From Apostichopus japonicus (lineage: Eukaryota; Echinodermata; Holothuroidea; Aspidochirotida; Stichopodidae): a DNA stretch of 64,000 nucleotides. This document shows, piece by piece, positions 22,871 through 33,545 of the stretch (positions are counted from its first letter, which is position 1; each line of letters begins with the position of its first letter). The notes under the pieces were generated by a model that was not told the DNA's origin, made no database searches, and was given only the letters and a program-made list of their open reading frames with translations. The stretch spans positions 512,001 to 576,000 of the forward strand of contig NC_092574.1 of the NCBI RefSeq assembly GCF_037975245.1, read 5' to 3'. The position numbers and the translations under genes were made by a program.

Positions 22871-23689
22871 GCAATACCGTTAAATCTAAGGCTACAAAGA
22901 ATTCATTTAAGAAATGTTTAAAAAAAGAATTGATATCATCATATTAAATTATGTAAATGAGTTATTTACTTCAGCAGTTTCTGTACATTATGTAACAAAC
23001 ATTCAATTTGTATTTATTAATTAATTTTTTTTTTCTTTAGGGAGTCTTCCACTTTGTTAAGCTTTTAAGCTTTATGGAAGACTTCCCTCCGCTTTGTACT
23101 TCTGTGGAAAAAACAAATAAATAAATAAATAAATCATATGCCCCTGCAACTGCAAATCTTGTATCCTTCTTTCCGCACGACTGACTCAAGAGCCTAAAGG
23201 AACACATTTGACCTTGATAGGCTATGCTGGTACATATTATAGCGAAACAGCACCTCTAATTTTAATAAATTCGCTCTCGGTCAGGGTTGCCACATATGAC
23301 ATTAGCCGATAACTGGCCAAATGACACAAATTTGGCATATTTTGAGCCCCTTTGGCTGATGCTTCCCACATCAGCTATTGGCCAAATCTCTGATGCCTAA
23401 GATTTCTGTGTGGATTTTATGTTTCCGTATCAGACAGTAAATCGAATTTGGCATATTTTCCACCGTTTTGCTGATATTTTGCCACGGGTGGAAGTATACA
23501 TGTTTATGTTAATTGGACATTGGTCATTTGGTTTATTGTCCTTTCAATCTCTTAATGTATTCATGTTCCCAGTATGACAGACAAGGCGGACCAAACATGG
23601 GTCTATGAACGCAGATTTTCCCCAAAATCTCAGTCGATAAAATCACCATGAAATGTTCCATATACGGCTTAGATTGCACCAGAGAGCTT

Positions 23690-23862
23690 GTAGAACCCCA
23701 GAGCTTCCAGGGCCCTAAGGTGGGCCCTGGACCCACGCCTTTGGGACTTCCCGCTCTGCGCTCGTGATGTGTGCTGCGCGCACATCAGTTGATTCTCCGC
23801 AGCACCCAGGGGGCCATTCCTTCCCTGGACCCAGGGGCCCCCAGATTCATCATTACGCCACT
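23690..23862. repeat. GC-rich dispersed repeat ending ATTACGCCACTG
   Basis: A GC-rich island in AT-rich DNA with several GGGCCC/GGGGGCC words and a terminal ATTACGCCACTG. Its reverse complement begins CAGTGGCGTAATG, like the start of the copy at 19,350. Probably a short non-autonomous element; the class is unknown. Confidence 0.5.
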
Positions 23863-23907
23863 GTTTGATTGTGTATGGTTCGAATGCTATTTTCCTCTTT
23901 TTTTTAG

Positions 23908-24070
23908 GTGGGTTGGGTGTGGATATGATTGGACCCCTTGCAGAGACCATCAATGGAAATAAGTACATCATAACCCTATGTGACTATTTTTCAAAATGGC
24001 TAGAGGCTGTTGCTGTAAGAGACGAAACAGCATAAACCGTTGCAAACTTTCTGTTTGAAACCATGGCCAG
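23908..24070 (+). pseudogene. Integrase catalytic-core exon 1
   Basis: A TTTTTTTAG acceptor and a GTATAT donor bound the exon. It encodes LGVDMIGPLAETINGNKY, with the first catalytic Asp at 23,922-23,924, then the YFSKWLEAVAV strand. An in-frame TAA occurs at 24,033-24,035. The final AG joins the first base of the next exon to make Arg. Confidence 0.85.
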
Positions 24071-24413
24071 GTATATATCCATGTACTTTGTTTTTACTTT
24101 ACATAACATACTTTTGAAGTTAGTTATGCAGACCTGCATTTGTTCTCAGTTTTACCTGTGACCCAGAAAGCGGCCAAATGGTTACAGGAATTTCTTGTAG
24201 TTGTTTTATAAGTTAATGTTAATAAAATGTTAGTGGGATAACGGTCAGTGCATCCAAGACCAGGTGTTATGTCAGTGCTTAACTTACTTGTTTGAAAGAA
24301 GTGCTAAAAGAATCTCCTGATTAAACCACACGGCCACTCTGAAGATGTCAATAGTTTACTGCATTACTCATAACCAGTACTTTAACAACTTGTTTAATTT
24401 TTCATTTATTTAG

Positions 24414-24711
24414 ATTTGGGTGCATGAAAATTGTCATCTCAGACCAGAGAGGAGAATTTGTTAATGCTCTGAACAAGTCCCTGTTTGACATGACAGGGGT
24501 GGGCCACAGAGTATCCTTCAGCTACCACCCACAGACCAATGGGCTGGATGAAAGATTCAACCAAACTCTGCAAAATGCAAATGTCACTCATCAAAGTTGT
24601 CAATCAAAACCAAGATGACTGGGATGAAACACTGTCTTCCATTCTCATGGGGTACCGTACAGCAAAACATGGTTCAACAGGTCTTTCTCCTTTCGTTGTG
24701 ATGTTTGGAAG
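24414..24711 (+). pseudogene. Integrase catalytic-core exon 2
   Basis: The exon encodes MKIVISDQRGEF with the second Asp (24,442-24,444), then SYHPQTNGLDERFNQTLQN with the catalytic Glu at 24,550-24,552. A +1/-1 shift near 24,570 moves the text to a second frame, QDDWDETLSSILMGYRTAKH. The donor is weak (GTTTGT). The last codon, split after AG, is completed by the exon at 25,290 to give the family-typical GREPLLPVD. Confidence 0.88.
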
Positions 24712-25289
24712 GTTTGTAATAATTCAAACCTACCATTGCTGAATAGAGGTTTACATTTGTAAAGGTCATATACTGTACAGAGAAAAGCAATCAGAGACAA
24801 GAGAGTTTGGACAAATCCTGCATAGCTACACTGATCCTCTATAGGATAAAATCTCATTCGACACATCCCAGGTCCTGGGAAAAACTGCTAAATAGAGGAC
24901 CATCAATAACCCTATTTAAGTTACAACACCTAAACAAATAAACAGATTAATTCTGTATATGGTACACTCTTCAGCAAGTACAAAAGATGAACATTCATTA
25001 AACTATAAAAGCATGCCAATTAATTAAGATACATGCAATTAATGCCACTGACATTGGTTTTGTTTTTCATATACTATATATCATATTTTGGGCTGGTATG
25101 CAATTTGGACCTATAACAGCACAGAATATACTTTGGTTTTATATTTCTGCTGGTTTGAGTATGTGATGTGACTCAAATTTATGGTTCCAGGGTCTTAATA
25201 GCGAAAATAAAATATAAAAAAAATTAAATATTCTTCAGTCAACAAAGTGTTGGGAATAATTGATTGTTAATTTATCTTCATATATCCAG
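24712..25289. other. Intron of integrase pseudogene
   Basis: AT-rich DNA with no further feature. It contains no LINE or MITE that I recognise. Confidence 0.5.
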
Positions 25290-25489
25290 AGAGCCATTGT
25301 TACCAGTCGACATTGAAGACTCCATTGTCCAACCAGAATCTCCTGCTGCAGCGATGCACAGCGGGAGAGGGTTTTACAAATCATGTCACAGTCGCAGGAC
25401 ATAATCAAAGGTTTTGTGAAAGAAAATATTGGCAAAGCCCGCAGAACGGCAAGAAAAAGAATTTTGATTAAAGGCAGCAATCAAAACAG
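25290..25489 (+). pseudogene. Integrase post-core exon
   Basis: After a CAG acceptor the exon reads REPLLPVDIEDSI and, after a frameshift near 25,345, a basic helical stretch MSQSQDIIKGFVKENIGKAR with further Arg/Lys-rich residues. The donor is GTAATT. This is the linker between the core and C-terminal domain in KRBA2-like integrases. Confidence 0.75.
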
Positions 25490-25602
25490 GTAATTACATA
25501 ATGCTATGTTGTGCATTGAAAACTGACTGTAGTTAAATGAATGGCAACATATACATTGTATTATGATGTTTATGTATATTTGCTGGATTTTGTTTTATTC
25601 AG

Positions 25603-25772
25603 AGCTTCAAAGTTGGTTCTAGTGTTCTTGTCCGGAATGCAGGAAAGGATGCCCGAAGAGGAGGGAAGTTGGAAACTCTTGGCTTGGTCCGTATGGAGTC
25701 AAGGCTGTGAATGAGAAAGGGCTGTACACACATACTAACAGTTCCACAGGCATTCCTTTGAAGAAGAAATAG
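25603..25772 (+). pseudogene. Integrase C-terminal GPY/F exon
   Basis: A polypyrimidine-AG acceptor precedes SFKVGSSVLVRNAGKDARRGG, and in a shifted frame WLGPYGVKAVNEKGLY, the GPY/F motif typical of Ty3/Gypsy-type integrases. The text ends at a TAG (25,770-25,772). A frameshift near 25,670 separates the two parts. Confidence 0.78.
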
Positions 25773-25803
25773 GACCAAAATAGATTTTAGCTGACGTTCT
25801 CTT

Positions 25804-26205
25804 GTTAGCTCCAATCTGAAGAATGGTAGGTTGGTTTGAGGTGATCCTTGCAGCAATGACGAGTTAAGGAGGGTCGTTATTGCTTTTGGTGCAGATATCG
25901 TGCAACAAAATGAGTGGGCAGGGCTTAACATTAATAACTGTTAGCTCCAATCTGAAGAATGGTAGGTTGGTTTGAGGTGATCCTTGAAGCAATGATGAGC
26001 TAAGGAGGGTCGTTATTGCTTTTGGTGCAGATATTGTGCAACAAAATGAGTGGGCAGGGCTTAACATTAATAACTGTTAGCTCCAATCTGAAGAATGGTA
26101 GGTTGGTTTGAGGTGATCCTTGCAGCAATGACGAGCTAAGGAGGGTCGTTATTGCTTTTGGTGCAGATATCGTGCAACGAATGAGTGGGCAGGGCTTAAC
26201 ATTAA
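25804..26205. repeat. 136-bp tandem repeat, three copies
   Basis: GTTAGCTCCAATCTGAAGAA recurs at 25,804, 25,940 and 26,076, giving an exact 136-bp period, with a third unit ending near 26,205. Units are nearly identical. The minus-strand open frames here are repetitions of one another, not genes. The array starts just after the end of the integrase pseudogene. Confidence 0.95.
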
Positions 26206-27383
26206 AACCTGATCTGCAATTGCTCACCAACCATATGTGGTATGACTAAAGTTTATTGGGCTGAGCAGGTTGGTTACCCAATGCAATGTTTTCAGTGCTA
26301 TTTTGATTTTGCTGCATATTGATGAGATGTGTGACAAAACAGGGCTCAGCTGAAATTTCCTTATAAACACAGAATCGGAAGAAATTTATTCCATTTGAGT
26401 TGATACTTAACATAATGATACCTCATAGCCTGCAGGAATAGTCCGTCTCATTTTCTTGGCAGATATTTTCCATTTTCGCCCATGTTTGTTGCATCTCAAT
26501 CATCATTGTTAGCTTTTTCTAATATTTGTAGAACCTTAATTACTATTAAGTGTGTGCAACCCCCCTTCCCTCCCCCCTCCCCCCACACACACAAACAAAC
26601 GCATACACAAATTACTCATGTTACATCATGGAAACCATAATGCATTTTAACTTGGTTGATTTTTCATATATTGAACAAACTAAATATTAAGAAAATGTCC
26701 CTTAACATATTGCTAAATTCAAAAGGGAATTGCGATATAGCATCATTATGGTAATGTTGCTTTACCATTCCAATGTTGTTATGGTAGAAATGATATACTG
26801 CTTAAATCTTCCTGGCTTGCAGCCGACAATATCAGGAACTTGGCCAAAGTTGGTTGAGTTGATAATCTAACACACTGTCGAGACTGAGTTTGCAGCAAGA
26901 ACAGCCATCAAATTACCATTTTCCAAAAGAGTGGTGTAGCTGGGATCCACATTGCACTTTGAATGTGTGGTTGGATTATTAATTTTATACAGGTTGTAAA
27001 ACACTGCATGAAGTCACATTTATTCTTTCATCAACATTGATTCTATCATCACAGAAATCCTCATAGAGGCATAAATTTCTAGAATAGGGACTGATATTGA
27101 CCGACTTAAATTTCATCTGATCTTGAATTTGGTATGACCTCTATGTATTAACATATTCCTTAATTAACAAAGAAAAAAATGCAAATTTGTATTCAGTATC
27201 CAATAAATGTCTCGGAGCATTTAAATTTTTATTGCAAGAAAGAATTTTTTAACAAATGGAATCGATATACATATGAACATATCCACAGTGTACTAACACA
27301 AATAATTGCTGACCTGTGCTGTGATAGGTTGTTGAATATAGCTGTTGCATGTAATCCATAAATTTAATTATTCTATATTTCAG
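26206..27383. other. No feature recognised
   Basis: AT-rich sequence with a C-rich tract near 26,560-26,590. A possible AG acceptor near 26,823 has no exon after it that I can support. Confidence 0.5.
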
Positions 27384-27425
27384 GAACTTGCAGCCAGTAT
27401 CATCAGCACAAACACACCAGATGAG
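27384..27425 (+). pseudogene. Exon candidate, 14 codons
   Basis: A TATTTCAG acceptor and GTTAGC donor bound ELAASIISTNTPDE, phase 0 on both sides. It fits in phase with the 28,003 exon. The function is not identifiable from such a short piece. Confidence 0.4.
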
Positions 27426-27480
27426 GTTAGCAGCCCAAGTTTGAATATGATTCTAATATCCAATAGAAGAAATTTGAATT

Positions 27481-27690
27481 AAAGGTAGTCTGTATAGGCA
27501 ACAAATTATAGCATACTTTTCTGAAGATTTCAAAAATTACATTCCTTGAGATTCTTATTTCCAGATTGGTCTCAGATATTCTAAATGAACACACAAGATG
27601 ACTGAATGTCTCAGTGAGGTCAATTTCCTCCAGGGTGGTAATGACAACAGTTTAAAATGTTGACCAAATGTGACCGTATTGGAACTTTTG
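27481..27690. repeat. About 210-bp dispersed repeat, copy 1
   Basis: It starts AAAGGTAGTCTGTATAGG and shares ATTATAGCAT, TCAGTGAGGTCAATTTCCTCC and GACCAAATGTGACC with the copies near 29,010, 33,340 and 35,240. Orientation is the same as the 33,340 copy. Confidence 0.7.
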
Positions 27691-28002
27691 GCATATTTGG
27701 GGCCAAACAAACCTCTGCCCCCCTGCACAATTTCCCACCCCAACCTATGTTCTAGATTTATCTTTCACAATATATGTTACCTTCTTACAGGGAGAAACAT
27801 GATCAAGGTCAATACAGCCCCACAGTTATTGCATATATATCCAACTCTTGCAAAGAGTACTGGTTTTTCTATTTCAAATTGAGTTTTCCGTTTCATTATT
27901 TTATGGATATAGATCCATGTTATTGTGAATTTCTTGATCGTGGAAAATCATTGGCCATGCTCGAAAAGTCACATTAAATATTGTTAATTTTTTTTATTTC
28001 AG

Positions 28003-28029
28003 GAACAAAGCAATCCTGTTACTGTAAAG
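28003..28029 (+). pseudogene. Exon candidate, 9 codons
   Basis: A TTTATTTCAG acceptor and GTAAGT donor bound EQSNPVTVK, phase 0 on both sides. The next candidate (28,488, LQKLVTDFQESAL) also starts in phase 0, which supports a run of small exons. Confidence 0.4.
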
Positions 28030-28658
28030 GTAAGTAACCTAAGACAACCCATGCAGCTTTAGAAATAAATTCATTAAGGCAGGGATTGCAAGCTATGGAG
28101 GTGCAAGACTTCATGTGACTTGATCCTCCCCACCTGGAAATGTTGAAAAATGGAAGACTTTTACAGTGCCAGGACCATATCCTTGACAAACTCCTATGCC
28201 TTGAGAAGGGAAAATCCCAACCTATATGGGCACAATTGCAAGGGGCATTTTGTGATGTTCCAACCCCATCCCAAGGATTGGCACTTATTGCAGAATATCA
28301 TAATTTTCACTTCAACAATGAAGGTTTTAAGTTTTATTATCCCCCAAATATACTAGATTTCCAACATGGGCACTCTCTTTGTCAAGTTCATGATACCTCT
28401 ACTCCTTTCTCCCAGTAGCATATTCCAACAAATGGTTATTAAGATATGATGTGTTTATCATTTTACTTGATGAGAGTAACTTTTCAGCTACAGAAGCTAG
28501 TGACAGACTTCCAAGAAAGTGCTTTGAAAAATCAAGCAATCATAAAAAAAAATAGATACAAATGAAGGCTGCAACCCTAAACTTTTCCACTTATATTGAT
28601 GAGCCACCCATGTCAGATGTAGATTTCCTACAAATCTAAATTTTCCTTCTTTTATTAG

Positions 28659-28895
28659 CTTCTTTGCAGCATCATTCAACACTATAATGGACATAGCTCT
28701 GAATTAATGGAAGTAATCAAAGCTCTCTTCCACGCAATTTCAACCTGAACTTCATTGGCCTCCTGTCTCGCAAGGTTGAAGCAGATTCTTCCAGAGTTTG
28801 ATTCAACTGCACAGGAGGATGCATTAGAATTCCTTGGTGCAGTTTACACATCATCATGCACTTCTTGTAACCAAAGCCTGCAAACTTTTAGATGA
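28659..28895 (+). pseudogene. USP exon with QEDALEFL motif
   Basis: After a TTTTATTAG acceptor the frame reads SELMEVIKALFHAIST, a TGA, then LARLKQILPEFDSTAQEDAL and EFLGAVYTSSCTSCNQ. F..., QEDAxEFL and the CTSC pair are in the order expected for USPs. A TGA precedes a strong GTAAGA donor. The catalytic cysteine segment should lie just upstream but is not visible. Confidence 0.65.
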
Positions 28896-28989
28896 GTAAG
28901 AGATATAGATCGTTCTGTGAAAAGCATCAAAGCAACACCAAAAAAAAAATAAGTGAACTTTTCAATGTATTATTTAAAATTATGCCATG

Positions 28990-29193
28990 TTGGCCCAAAA
29001 TATGCAAATATTCAAATATGGTTACCTTTAGTCAAAATTCTATAAACTGTTTTTCTTACCGCTTTTGAGGAAATTTACCTCACTGGGACATTCAGTCATC
29101 TTGTGTGTTAATTAAGAATAATTTGGACTAAGGGCCTCCATGAAAGCAATTATAGCATCCTATAATTTGGGGCATATACAGACTACCTTTAAC
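28990..29193. repeat. About 210-bp dispersed repeat, copy 2
   Basis: Reverse orientation relative to copy 1: AAATTTACCTCACTGGGACATTC, GGGCCTCCATGAAAG and ATACAGACTACCTTTAA. It lies in an intron between two USP exons. Confidence 0.7.
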
Positions 29194-29510
29194 ATTGAAA
29201 CTGATTGGGAATTTGCTTAGGTTTGCAGGGAATTAGTCATTTTTGAAAGAGGTATGGCACCAGTTAGATCTGACTGATAAACTTGCATCAATACAAATGA
29301 GGATGCAGATTTTGTAAGGCTGGGTTTAGATGATAGTCTGTATTTGATTTATAAGTTTGTTGCTCTTAATAGTAAGTCTGATAATTTTAAGTAAAAGCTG
29401 AATGAAAGTTTTCATTTATACCTGATAATCCAGAGGGTAAAGGAACAAATGGAAATTGCAATAGAAATGCAACATTGTTGTAATGAGTAACTTATTTTTT
29501 TCCTTTCCAG

Positions 29511-29702
29511 GTACTTCTTCTTACATACAACAAATGAGATGAAGTGGACTTCCTGCAATGAGACTTGGCACTGTCGGGCAAACTCCTATCCAGTAATTCC
29601 AATATATCCTAGTAACAAGGGCTATATGTCATGCTTGAGTATGCAGGGGCACCTTGAGGTGTGTCTAGATTGCAAAGATCTTGAAGGCTTTTGTGAGTCC
29701 TG
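29511..29702 (+). pseudogene. USP middle exon with cysteine pairs
   Basis: A TTTTTTCCTTTCCAG acceptor and GTGAGT donor bound about 64 uninterrupted codons, including KWTSCNETWHCRANSYPVIP and LEVCLDCKDLEGFC. The cysteine pairs and the aliphatic PVIPIYP strand suit the fingers region of a USP. The frame is fully open, which makes this one of the better-preserved exons. Confidence 0.6.
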
Positions 29703-31466
29703 GTGAGTTCCTGCAAACTCCCTGTTTTTGTCATATTGTTTACATTCCATGCTGTTTTGTGTTATGTAAAATTGTTTCAATATGTAACACAATGCATTTT
29801 TGTGAAGTAGCAGTATGTGTGTTTATGAGTGTAATGCTAACAGCCTGTCTTTACGATAACTCAATAAACTGACAAATGAACAGGAGTCAAATTCTGAAAC
29901 TATTAGTGATGTAAGTTAATGGCCAGAATTCATACGTTGAAAATTTTCAGGTTTAGAATCCAGCTTGAGTTGTAATGATCCCATTGAGCAGTTCTAAATA
30001 CTGTATACAGGCATCTTTTCATATTGACTGTAGATCTCTGGTGTTATGTCTTTCCCAATTTATTGTATATTCCTGCTATGCATGAATATAAGTCATATAT
30101 CGCTGTTGATCCAGCTTGTGTGAGGTCTATCAAACTCTGACAAGATCGTTCCACACTACACTGTTATTCATTTTGAAGGCTAAATCTGATAAAACAAAAG
30201 TCAGAACCAATGAGAATTTATATTTTTATTGCTGAATAGTCTAATTTGTAAAGGTAATTGAAATTTAGCAGTCTTCAAATATTATCTGTAGTAATTTTAC
30301 TTACACACACTGCATGACACATAGACACATACCAAAGAAGTATCTAGCCGATAGATGTCATGAGACACAGAATCACAAACATTGTCCACTAGGCTTTCAG
30401 CGGTTGGAATAAATGAAGAGCATTTTCCAATGGGAAATTATTTGTGATGTATCACAAAGGAACATGTAAGCAATCTGATCTGTCTGGGTCTTGTATGAGC
30501 TTTATGGTGTTTTGGTTAGTAACTAAGTATGATTGTCACAAAATGAAGCTATATTAACCATGTGGTTCCCCTATGCTGAGGATCCCCTGTTCAGCTAACA
30601 TTATAACGGCAGTAAAAGTATAAACGCCAAAGAGCAATTGATATTTACAATTGGGTAGTGCAAGATTCTGCTATTAAGGGCATATAGAGAAAGAGATATG
30701 AAAGGGTATATAGAGAATTGCAATAAAATCCATCTAATTTAAAAAAAAATGGGTAAAGCCCCCCGTCCCCCGACCAGTGACTGGAGTCTGTGGCGCTCCC
30801 CTGCCAACTAATAATGAGAGTCACTGCAATAAGTAATAAGGAAGATCATATATATAATTGCCAGCTCTGTGTGATGCAGTCTTAAGAAACACCACACCCC
30901 TCACCAGGGATTCAGGACTTGGAAAACCTAGTGGAATTGCCACTTTGAAAATGCCTTGTATCAAGTTGAATACATTTCTTATAAAGAAATAGAAAATTCA
31001 ATGATAATCATGAAATGTTTGCAATGGATCATTTTCAAAAACTAAAAGTTTATTATTGCATCAATAAATGTATACCTTAGTAAGCACCAGATTTTGTCCT
31101 GGAGAATAGATCCCAATGGTTGTACAGTAGGTGCCCTCTAAATTAACAAATTATAGGGAGATCCACAAGCTCAAGAAATAGCTACAGTACTGGGATTCTC
31201 CCTACTTTCACTTGAGATGAAGACGCAAGTTCAACGCACTTTTCCACCACATATTAGGCACTGGTTAGTCTCCCATGTGAATAATATAAAATACTACAGT
31301 ATATAGTATGGCAGATGTGGATACAGGTTTTTCAAATAGGCTTAACATGTATAGAGGAGAATTTCAACCACAACAAAGAATAAATATGGAGCAAACATAG
31401 GTTCCCATGAAAATATGTTAACATGTTAAATTGATGCATCACAAAGGGAGAGATATAGTGAAGTGT
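29703..31466. other. Large intron of USP remnant, first part
   Basis: AT-rich DNA. I see no exon or repeat that I can support apart from a short CCCCCC tract near 30,760. Confidence 0.45.
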
Positions 31467-31474
31467 GGGGGTGG

Positions 31475-32629
31475 CAGGGTTGGTCGGTTTTTACCGCCAG
31501 GTAAAAACCAGGTTTTTACCGCCCGGTAAAAACCAGGTTTTTACCAGGAGGTTTTTCCCACCTATAAGTTGGAAAAACTGGGGAAAACCTCAAATTATAT
31601 AGAATTCCTAAAAAATTCATGTGGAACTTGTGGAGGAGCATAGAAACTACAAGAAAATGGCATCTTATGGTAGGGGGTTGGGTTACATCCAAAGAACAGC
31701 CATGATCTATAACTTTGTGAGTTTACCGATTAGACTATTATAAATAATTCAAATAAATAATATATTGGATGCTCAAATCAACCAACTTTATTTTCCTATC
31801 GAGATGCATAATTCCATAATCTAGAGAATGGACAAGTATCAAACTGTTGGTGCCTCCTAGGACTATGGTTCATTATACATGTCACATTGTCTTGTTACAT
31901 ATATATATATATAATGCAACACCATCACAAAAACATGGAAAGTGAGCAAACATATTCACAGTGTAACTTTTACAACTCGCTCGCCAAGTAGATCTCTCAA
32001 GTAACAATGAAAACTACATAGAGTGTACTCTGTTAAATTATTGCAACCTACAGTATGAACTATGAACATGTTTTTGTGTCTTAAAATATAACAACAAAAA
32101 AATACCTGTATATTTTTGTGTGAATGGCTCGATAGGGCCATTGTGCGTTTAATACATTCATTGGGCCCATGTGCCTTACATAGTTTCAAAGCAGTTTCTA
32201 TTGAGCACCCTGGATTGCAGTTCACCTGTTGCCTACTGTATAATTGACTGAACTGTCTGAGCACATAATAGGCCTGAAGAATTTAGGAGAGGTGAGTGTC
32301 CCAGTGTAGACCTATAATGGTTTGGATAATAGGCAATGCATACTGCTAAAGAGATTGTGACAGAATAACTATACATGTGCAATATGAAAAATACTATTTT
32401 TTCCATAAAAAGTAGAATTAGGTTGTGATAAAATAGCTCAAAATGAAGCTAAGAAACTCCCATATTCAATAAGATATGCCTGTCATGAAACAATATCGTG
32501 CCTACTAATGACCCTGCATATTATGGACAAGTAATAATAGTTTTCGAGACGGAGGTTTTTCCCGGTTTTTACCTGGTTTTTACCGCTTCGTGGGAAAAAC
32601 AGGTTTTTCCCGGGAAAATGCCAACCCTG
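31475..32629. mobile_element. hAT-type MITE (1,155 bp) with 8-bp target duplication
   Basis: Both ends carry CAGGGTTGG as terminal inverted repeat (31,475-31,483; reverse complement CCAACCCTG at 32,621-32,629). Internal to each end are reiterated GGTAAAAACC/GGTTTTTACC words, making inverted arms of roughly 90 bp. The 8 bp GGGGGTGG occur on both sides (31,467-31,474 and 32,630-32,637), and 8-bp duplications with CAGNG ends are diagnostic of hAT elements. The interior (31,575-32,535) is AT-rich with no transposase-like frame, so the element is non-autonomous. Confidence 0.92.
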
Positions 32630-32825
32630 GGGGGTGGGGGACTGAACCTCTGAATACCCATGGAACTTCCCCTGTTTATGAATGTTATGATACTTGTCTA
32701 TATAATTTTGTTTGTATAACCCCCTCCCCCCCATCATACTCCCCAACAGTGGTGATTTCTTAAACAAGCTTATAAGGCCTAGGCTGTGGACACACTGAGA
32801 AGATTCTCAACGTTTTTTATTTTAG

Positions 32826-33088
32826 GGTAACACCAAACAACAGCTTACCAAGCTTGTTGAGGAATTTGTTCGAGAATTGAAGGATGCACCAGAAAATAAA
32901 ATATATATTTAAAAGTATTACTCTTTTCATATAGATTCACGAAGGGACTTTGTCAACCAGTGGACACTACTCTTGCGCCAAAAGAGTGAAAGATAACAGC
33001 TGGGTCCACATGAATAATGGCACATACACAGTAATTTCAAAATCAGCAATAGACAGTAGCAATGTATGTGGTGCATTTTATAAAAAGG
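32826..33088 (+). pseudogene. USP C-terminal region with His box
   Basis: The first part reads QQLTKLVEEFVRELKDAPEN; after a frame change and a TAG the text continues IHEGTLSTSGHYSCAKRV, then WVHMNNGTYTVIS and NVCGAFYKKG before a GTAAGA donor at 33,089. The GHYS histidine, the Asn-containing HMNN turn and the final AFYKK strand are the hallmark end of a USP catalytic domain. Confidence 0.78.
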
Positions 33089-33337
33089 GTAAGATCTGTT
33101 GCTATTCTTCTCCAGACAAAAGAATTTAAATGGTTATATTATGATACAAATACATTGGACGTGGAGAATCAAAATTCATTAAGAAGTTAAGTACAGAGAA
33201 TCCAGTTTTTTCCTTATCAGGTGTTTCAAATGCTGCTATTATTCTGAACCTTCTTTGATTTGTACTATTATTCCACCCTTGGAATTGTGGCAAATTGCAA
33301 CCATTGGTTAAATGGACCTTGCACTAATTAAAATGCT

Positions 33338-33545
33338 TAAAAGCAGTCTGTATATGTAGCTCCAAATTATAGCATGCTATAATTGCTAGAAGTTACTTTC
33401 ATGGAGATATTTACTCTCCAACTTGTTCTCAGACATTCCAAATGAACATGCAAGCACAGGATGTTACAGTGAGGTAAATTCCTCCAGGGTGGTAATAACA
33501 GGTTAAGAATTTCTACCAAAGGTGACCATATTTTGAAAATCAGCA
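33338..33545. repeat. About 210-bp dispersed repeat, copy 3
   Basis: Same orientation as copy 1: AGCAGTCTGTATATG, TTACAGTGAGGTAAATTCCTCC and a closing GTGACCATATTTTG. It lies just after the last USP exon. Confidence 0.7.

Larger units (their letters stand above)
19440..23133 (+). mobile_element. CR1/L2-like LINE, near full length, decayed
   Basis: The element runs from an ill-defined 5' end near 19,440 through a short ORF1, an endonuclease and a reverse transcriptase, to the stem pair GGGAGTCTTCC/GGAAGACTTCCC (23,040-23,087) and an AAATAAAT tail ending at about 23,133. It belongs to the same group as the LINE at 324-3,092: RT blocks align residue by residue with moderate divergence. It lies inside the integrase pseudogene, between its N-terminal segment and catalytic core. 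No target duplication was found. Confidence 0.88.
18860..25772 (+). pseudogene. Intron-containing KRBA2/GIN-like integrase gene, broken
   Basis: Exon-like pieces at 18,860-18,994, 23,908-24,070, 24,414-24,711, 25,290-25,489 and 25,603-25,772 together spell a Ty3/Gypsy-type integrase of the KRBA2-like/GIN family. This family is cellular or DNA-transposon associated, unlike LTR-element integrases, and commonly carries introns. AG/GT borders and phases agree across the three middle junctions. The DDE triad is recognisable (codons at 23,922, 24,442 and 24,550), the last two 35 residues apart. The exon for the zinc-binding H2C2 domain is missing. There is an in-frame TAA at 24,033-24,035 and frameshifts near 18,985, 24,570, 25,345 and 25,670. 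A LINE (19,440-23,133) is inserted in the gene. It cannot encode a working protein as it stands. Confidence 0.85.
27384..33088 (+). pseudogene. Ubiquitin-specific protease (USP/C19) gene remnant
   Basis: Plus-strand exon candidates at 27,384-27,425, 28,003-28,029, 28,488 onward, 28,659-28,895, 29,511-29,702 and about 32,826-33,088 recover pieces of a USP domain in order: the QEDALEFL motif (family QQDAxEFL), cysteine pairs of the zinc ribbon, and the His box SGHYSCAKRV followed by a C-terminal NVCGAFYKK strand. USPs cleave ubiquitin from substrates by a Cys-His-Asp/Asn triad. The catalytic cysteine box was not found. There is an in-frame TGA before the QEDALEFL block, a TGA just before the donor at 28,896, and a frameshift plus TAG just before the His box. 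It is a decayed copy, interrupted by a MITE in its largest intron. Confidence 0.7.

Noticed and set aside
19440-23133. Target-site duplication for the larger LINE
   Set aside because: The sequence after the AAAT tail (CATATGCCCCTGC) has no convincing match at the poorly defined 5' end.
23283-23480. CAGGGTTGCCACA start resembling a hAT terminus
   Set aside because: No matching inverted terminus or target duplication was found downstream.
25599-26230. Three similar minus-strand frames containing CCTISAPKAITTLL
   Set aside because: They are copies of one 136-bp tandem unit and oppose the integrase exon; no domain.
31956-32264. 102-codon minus-strand frame inside the hAT MITE
   Set aside because: No transposase motif (no hATC dimerisation region, no catalytic residues visible); MITE interiors often hold chance frames.
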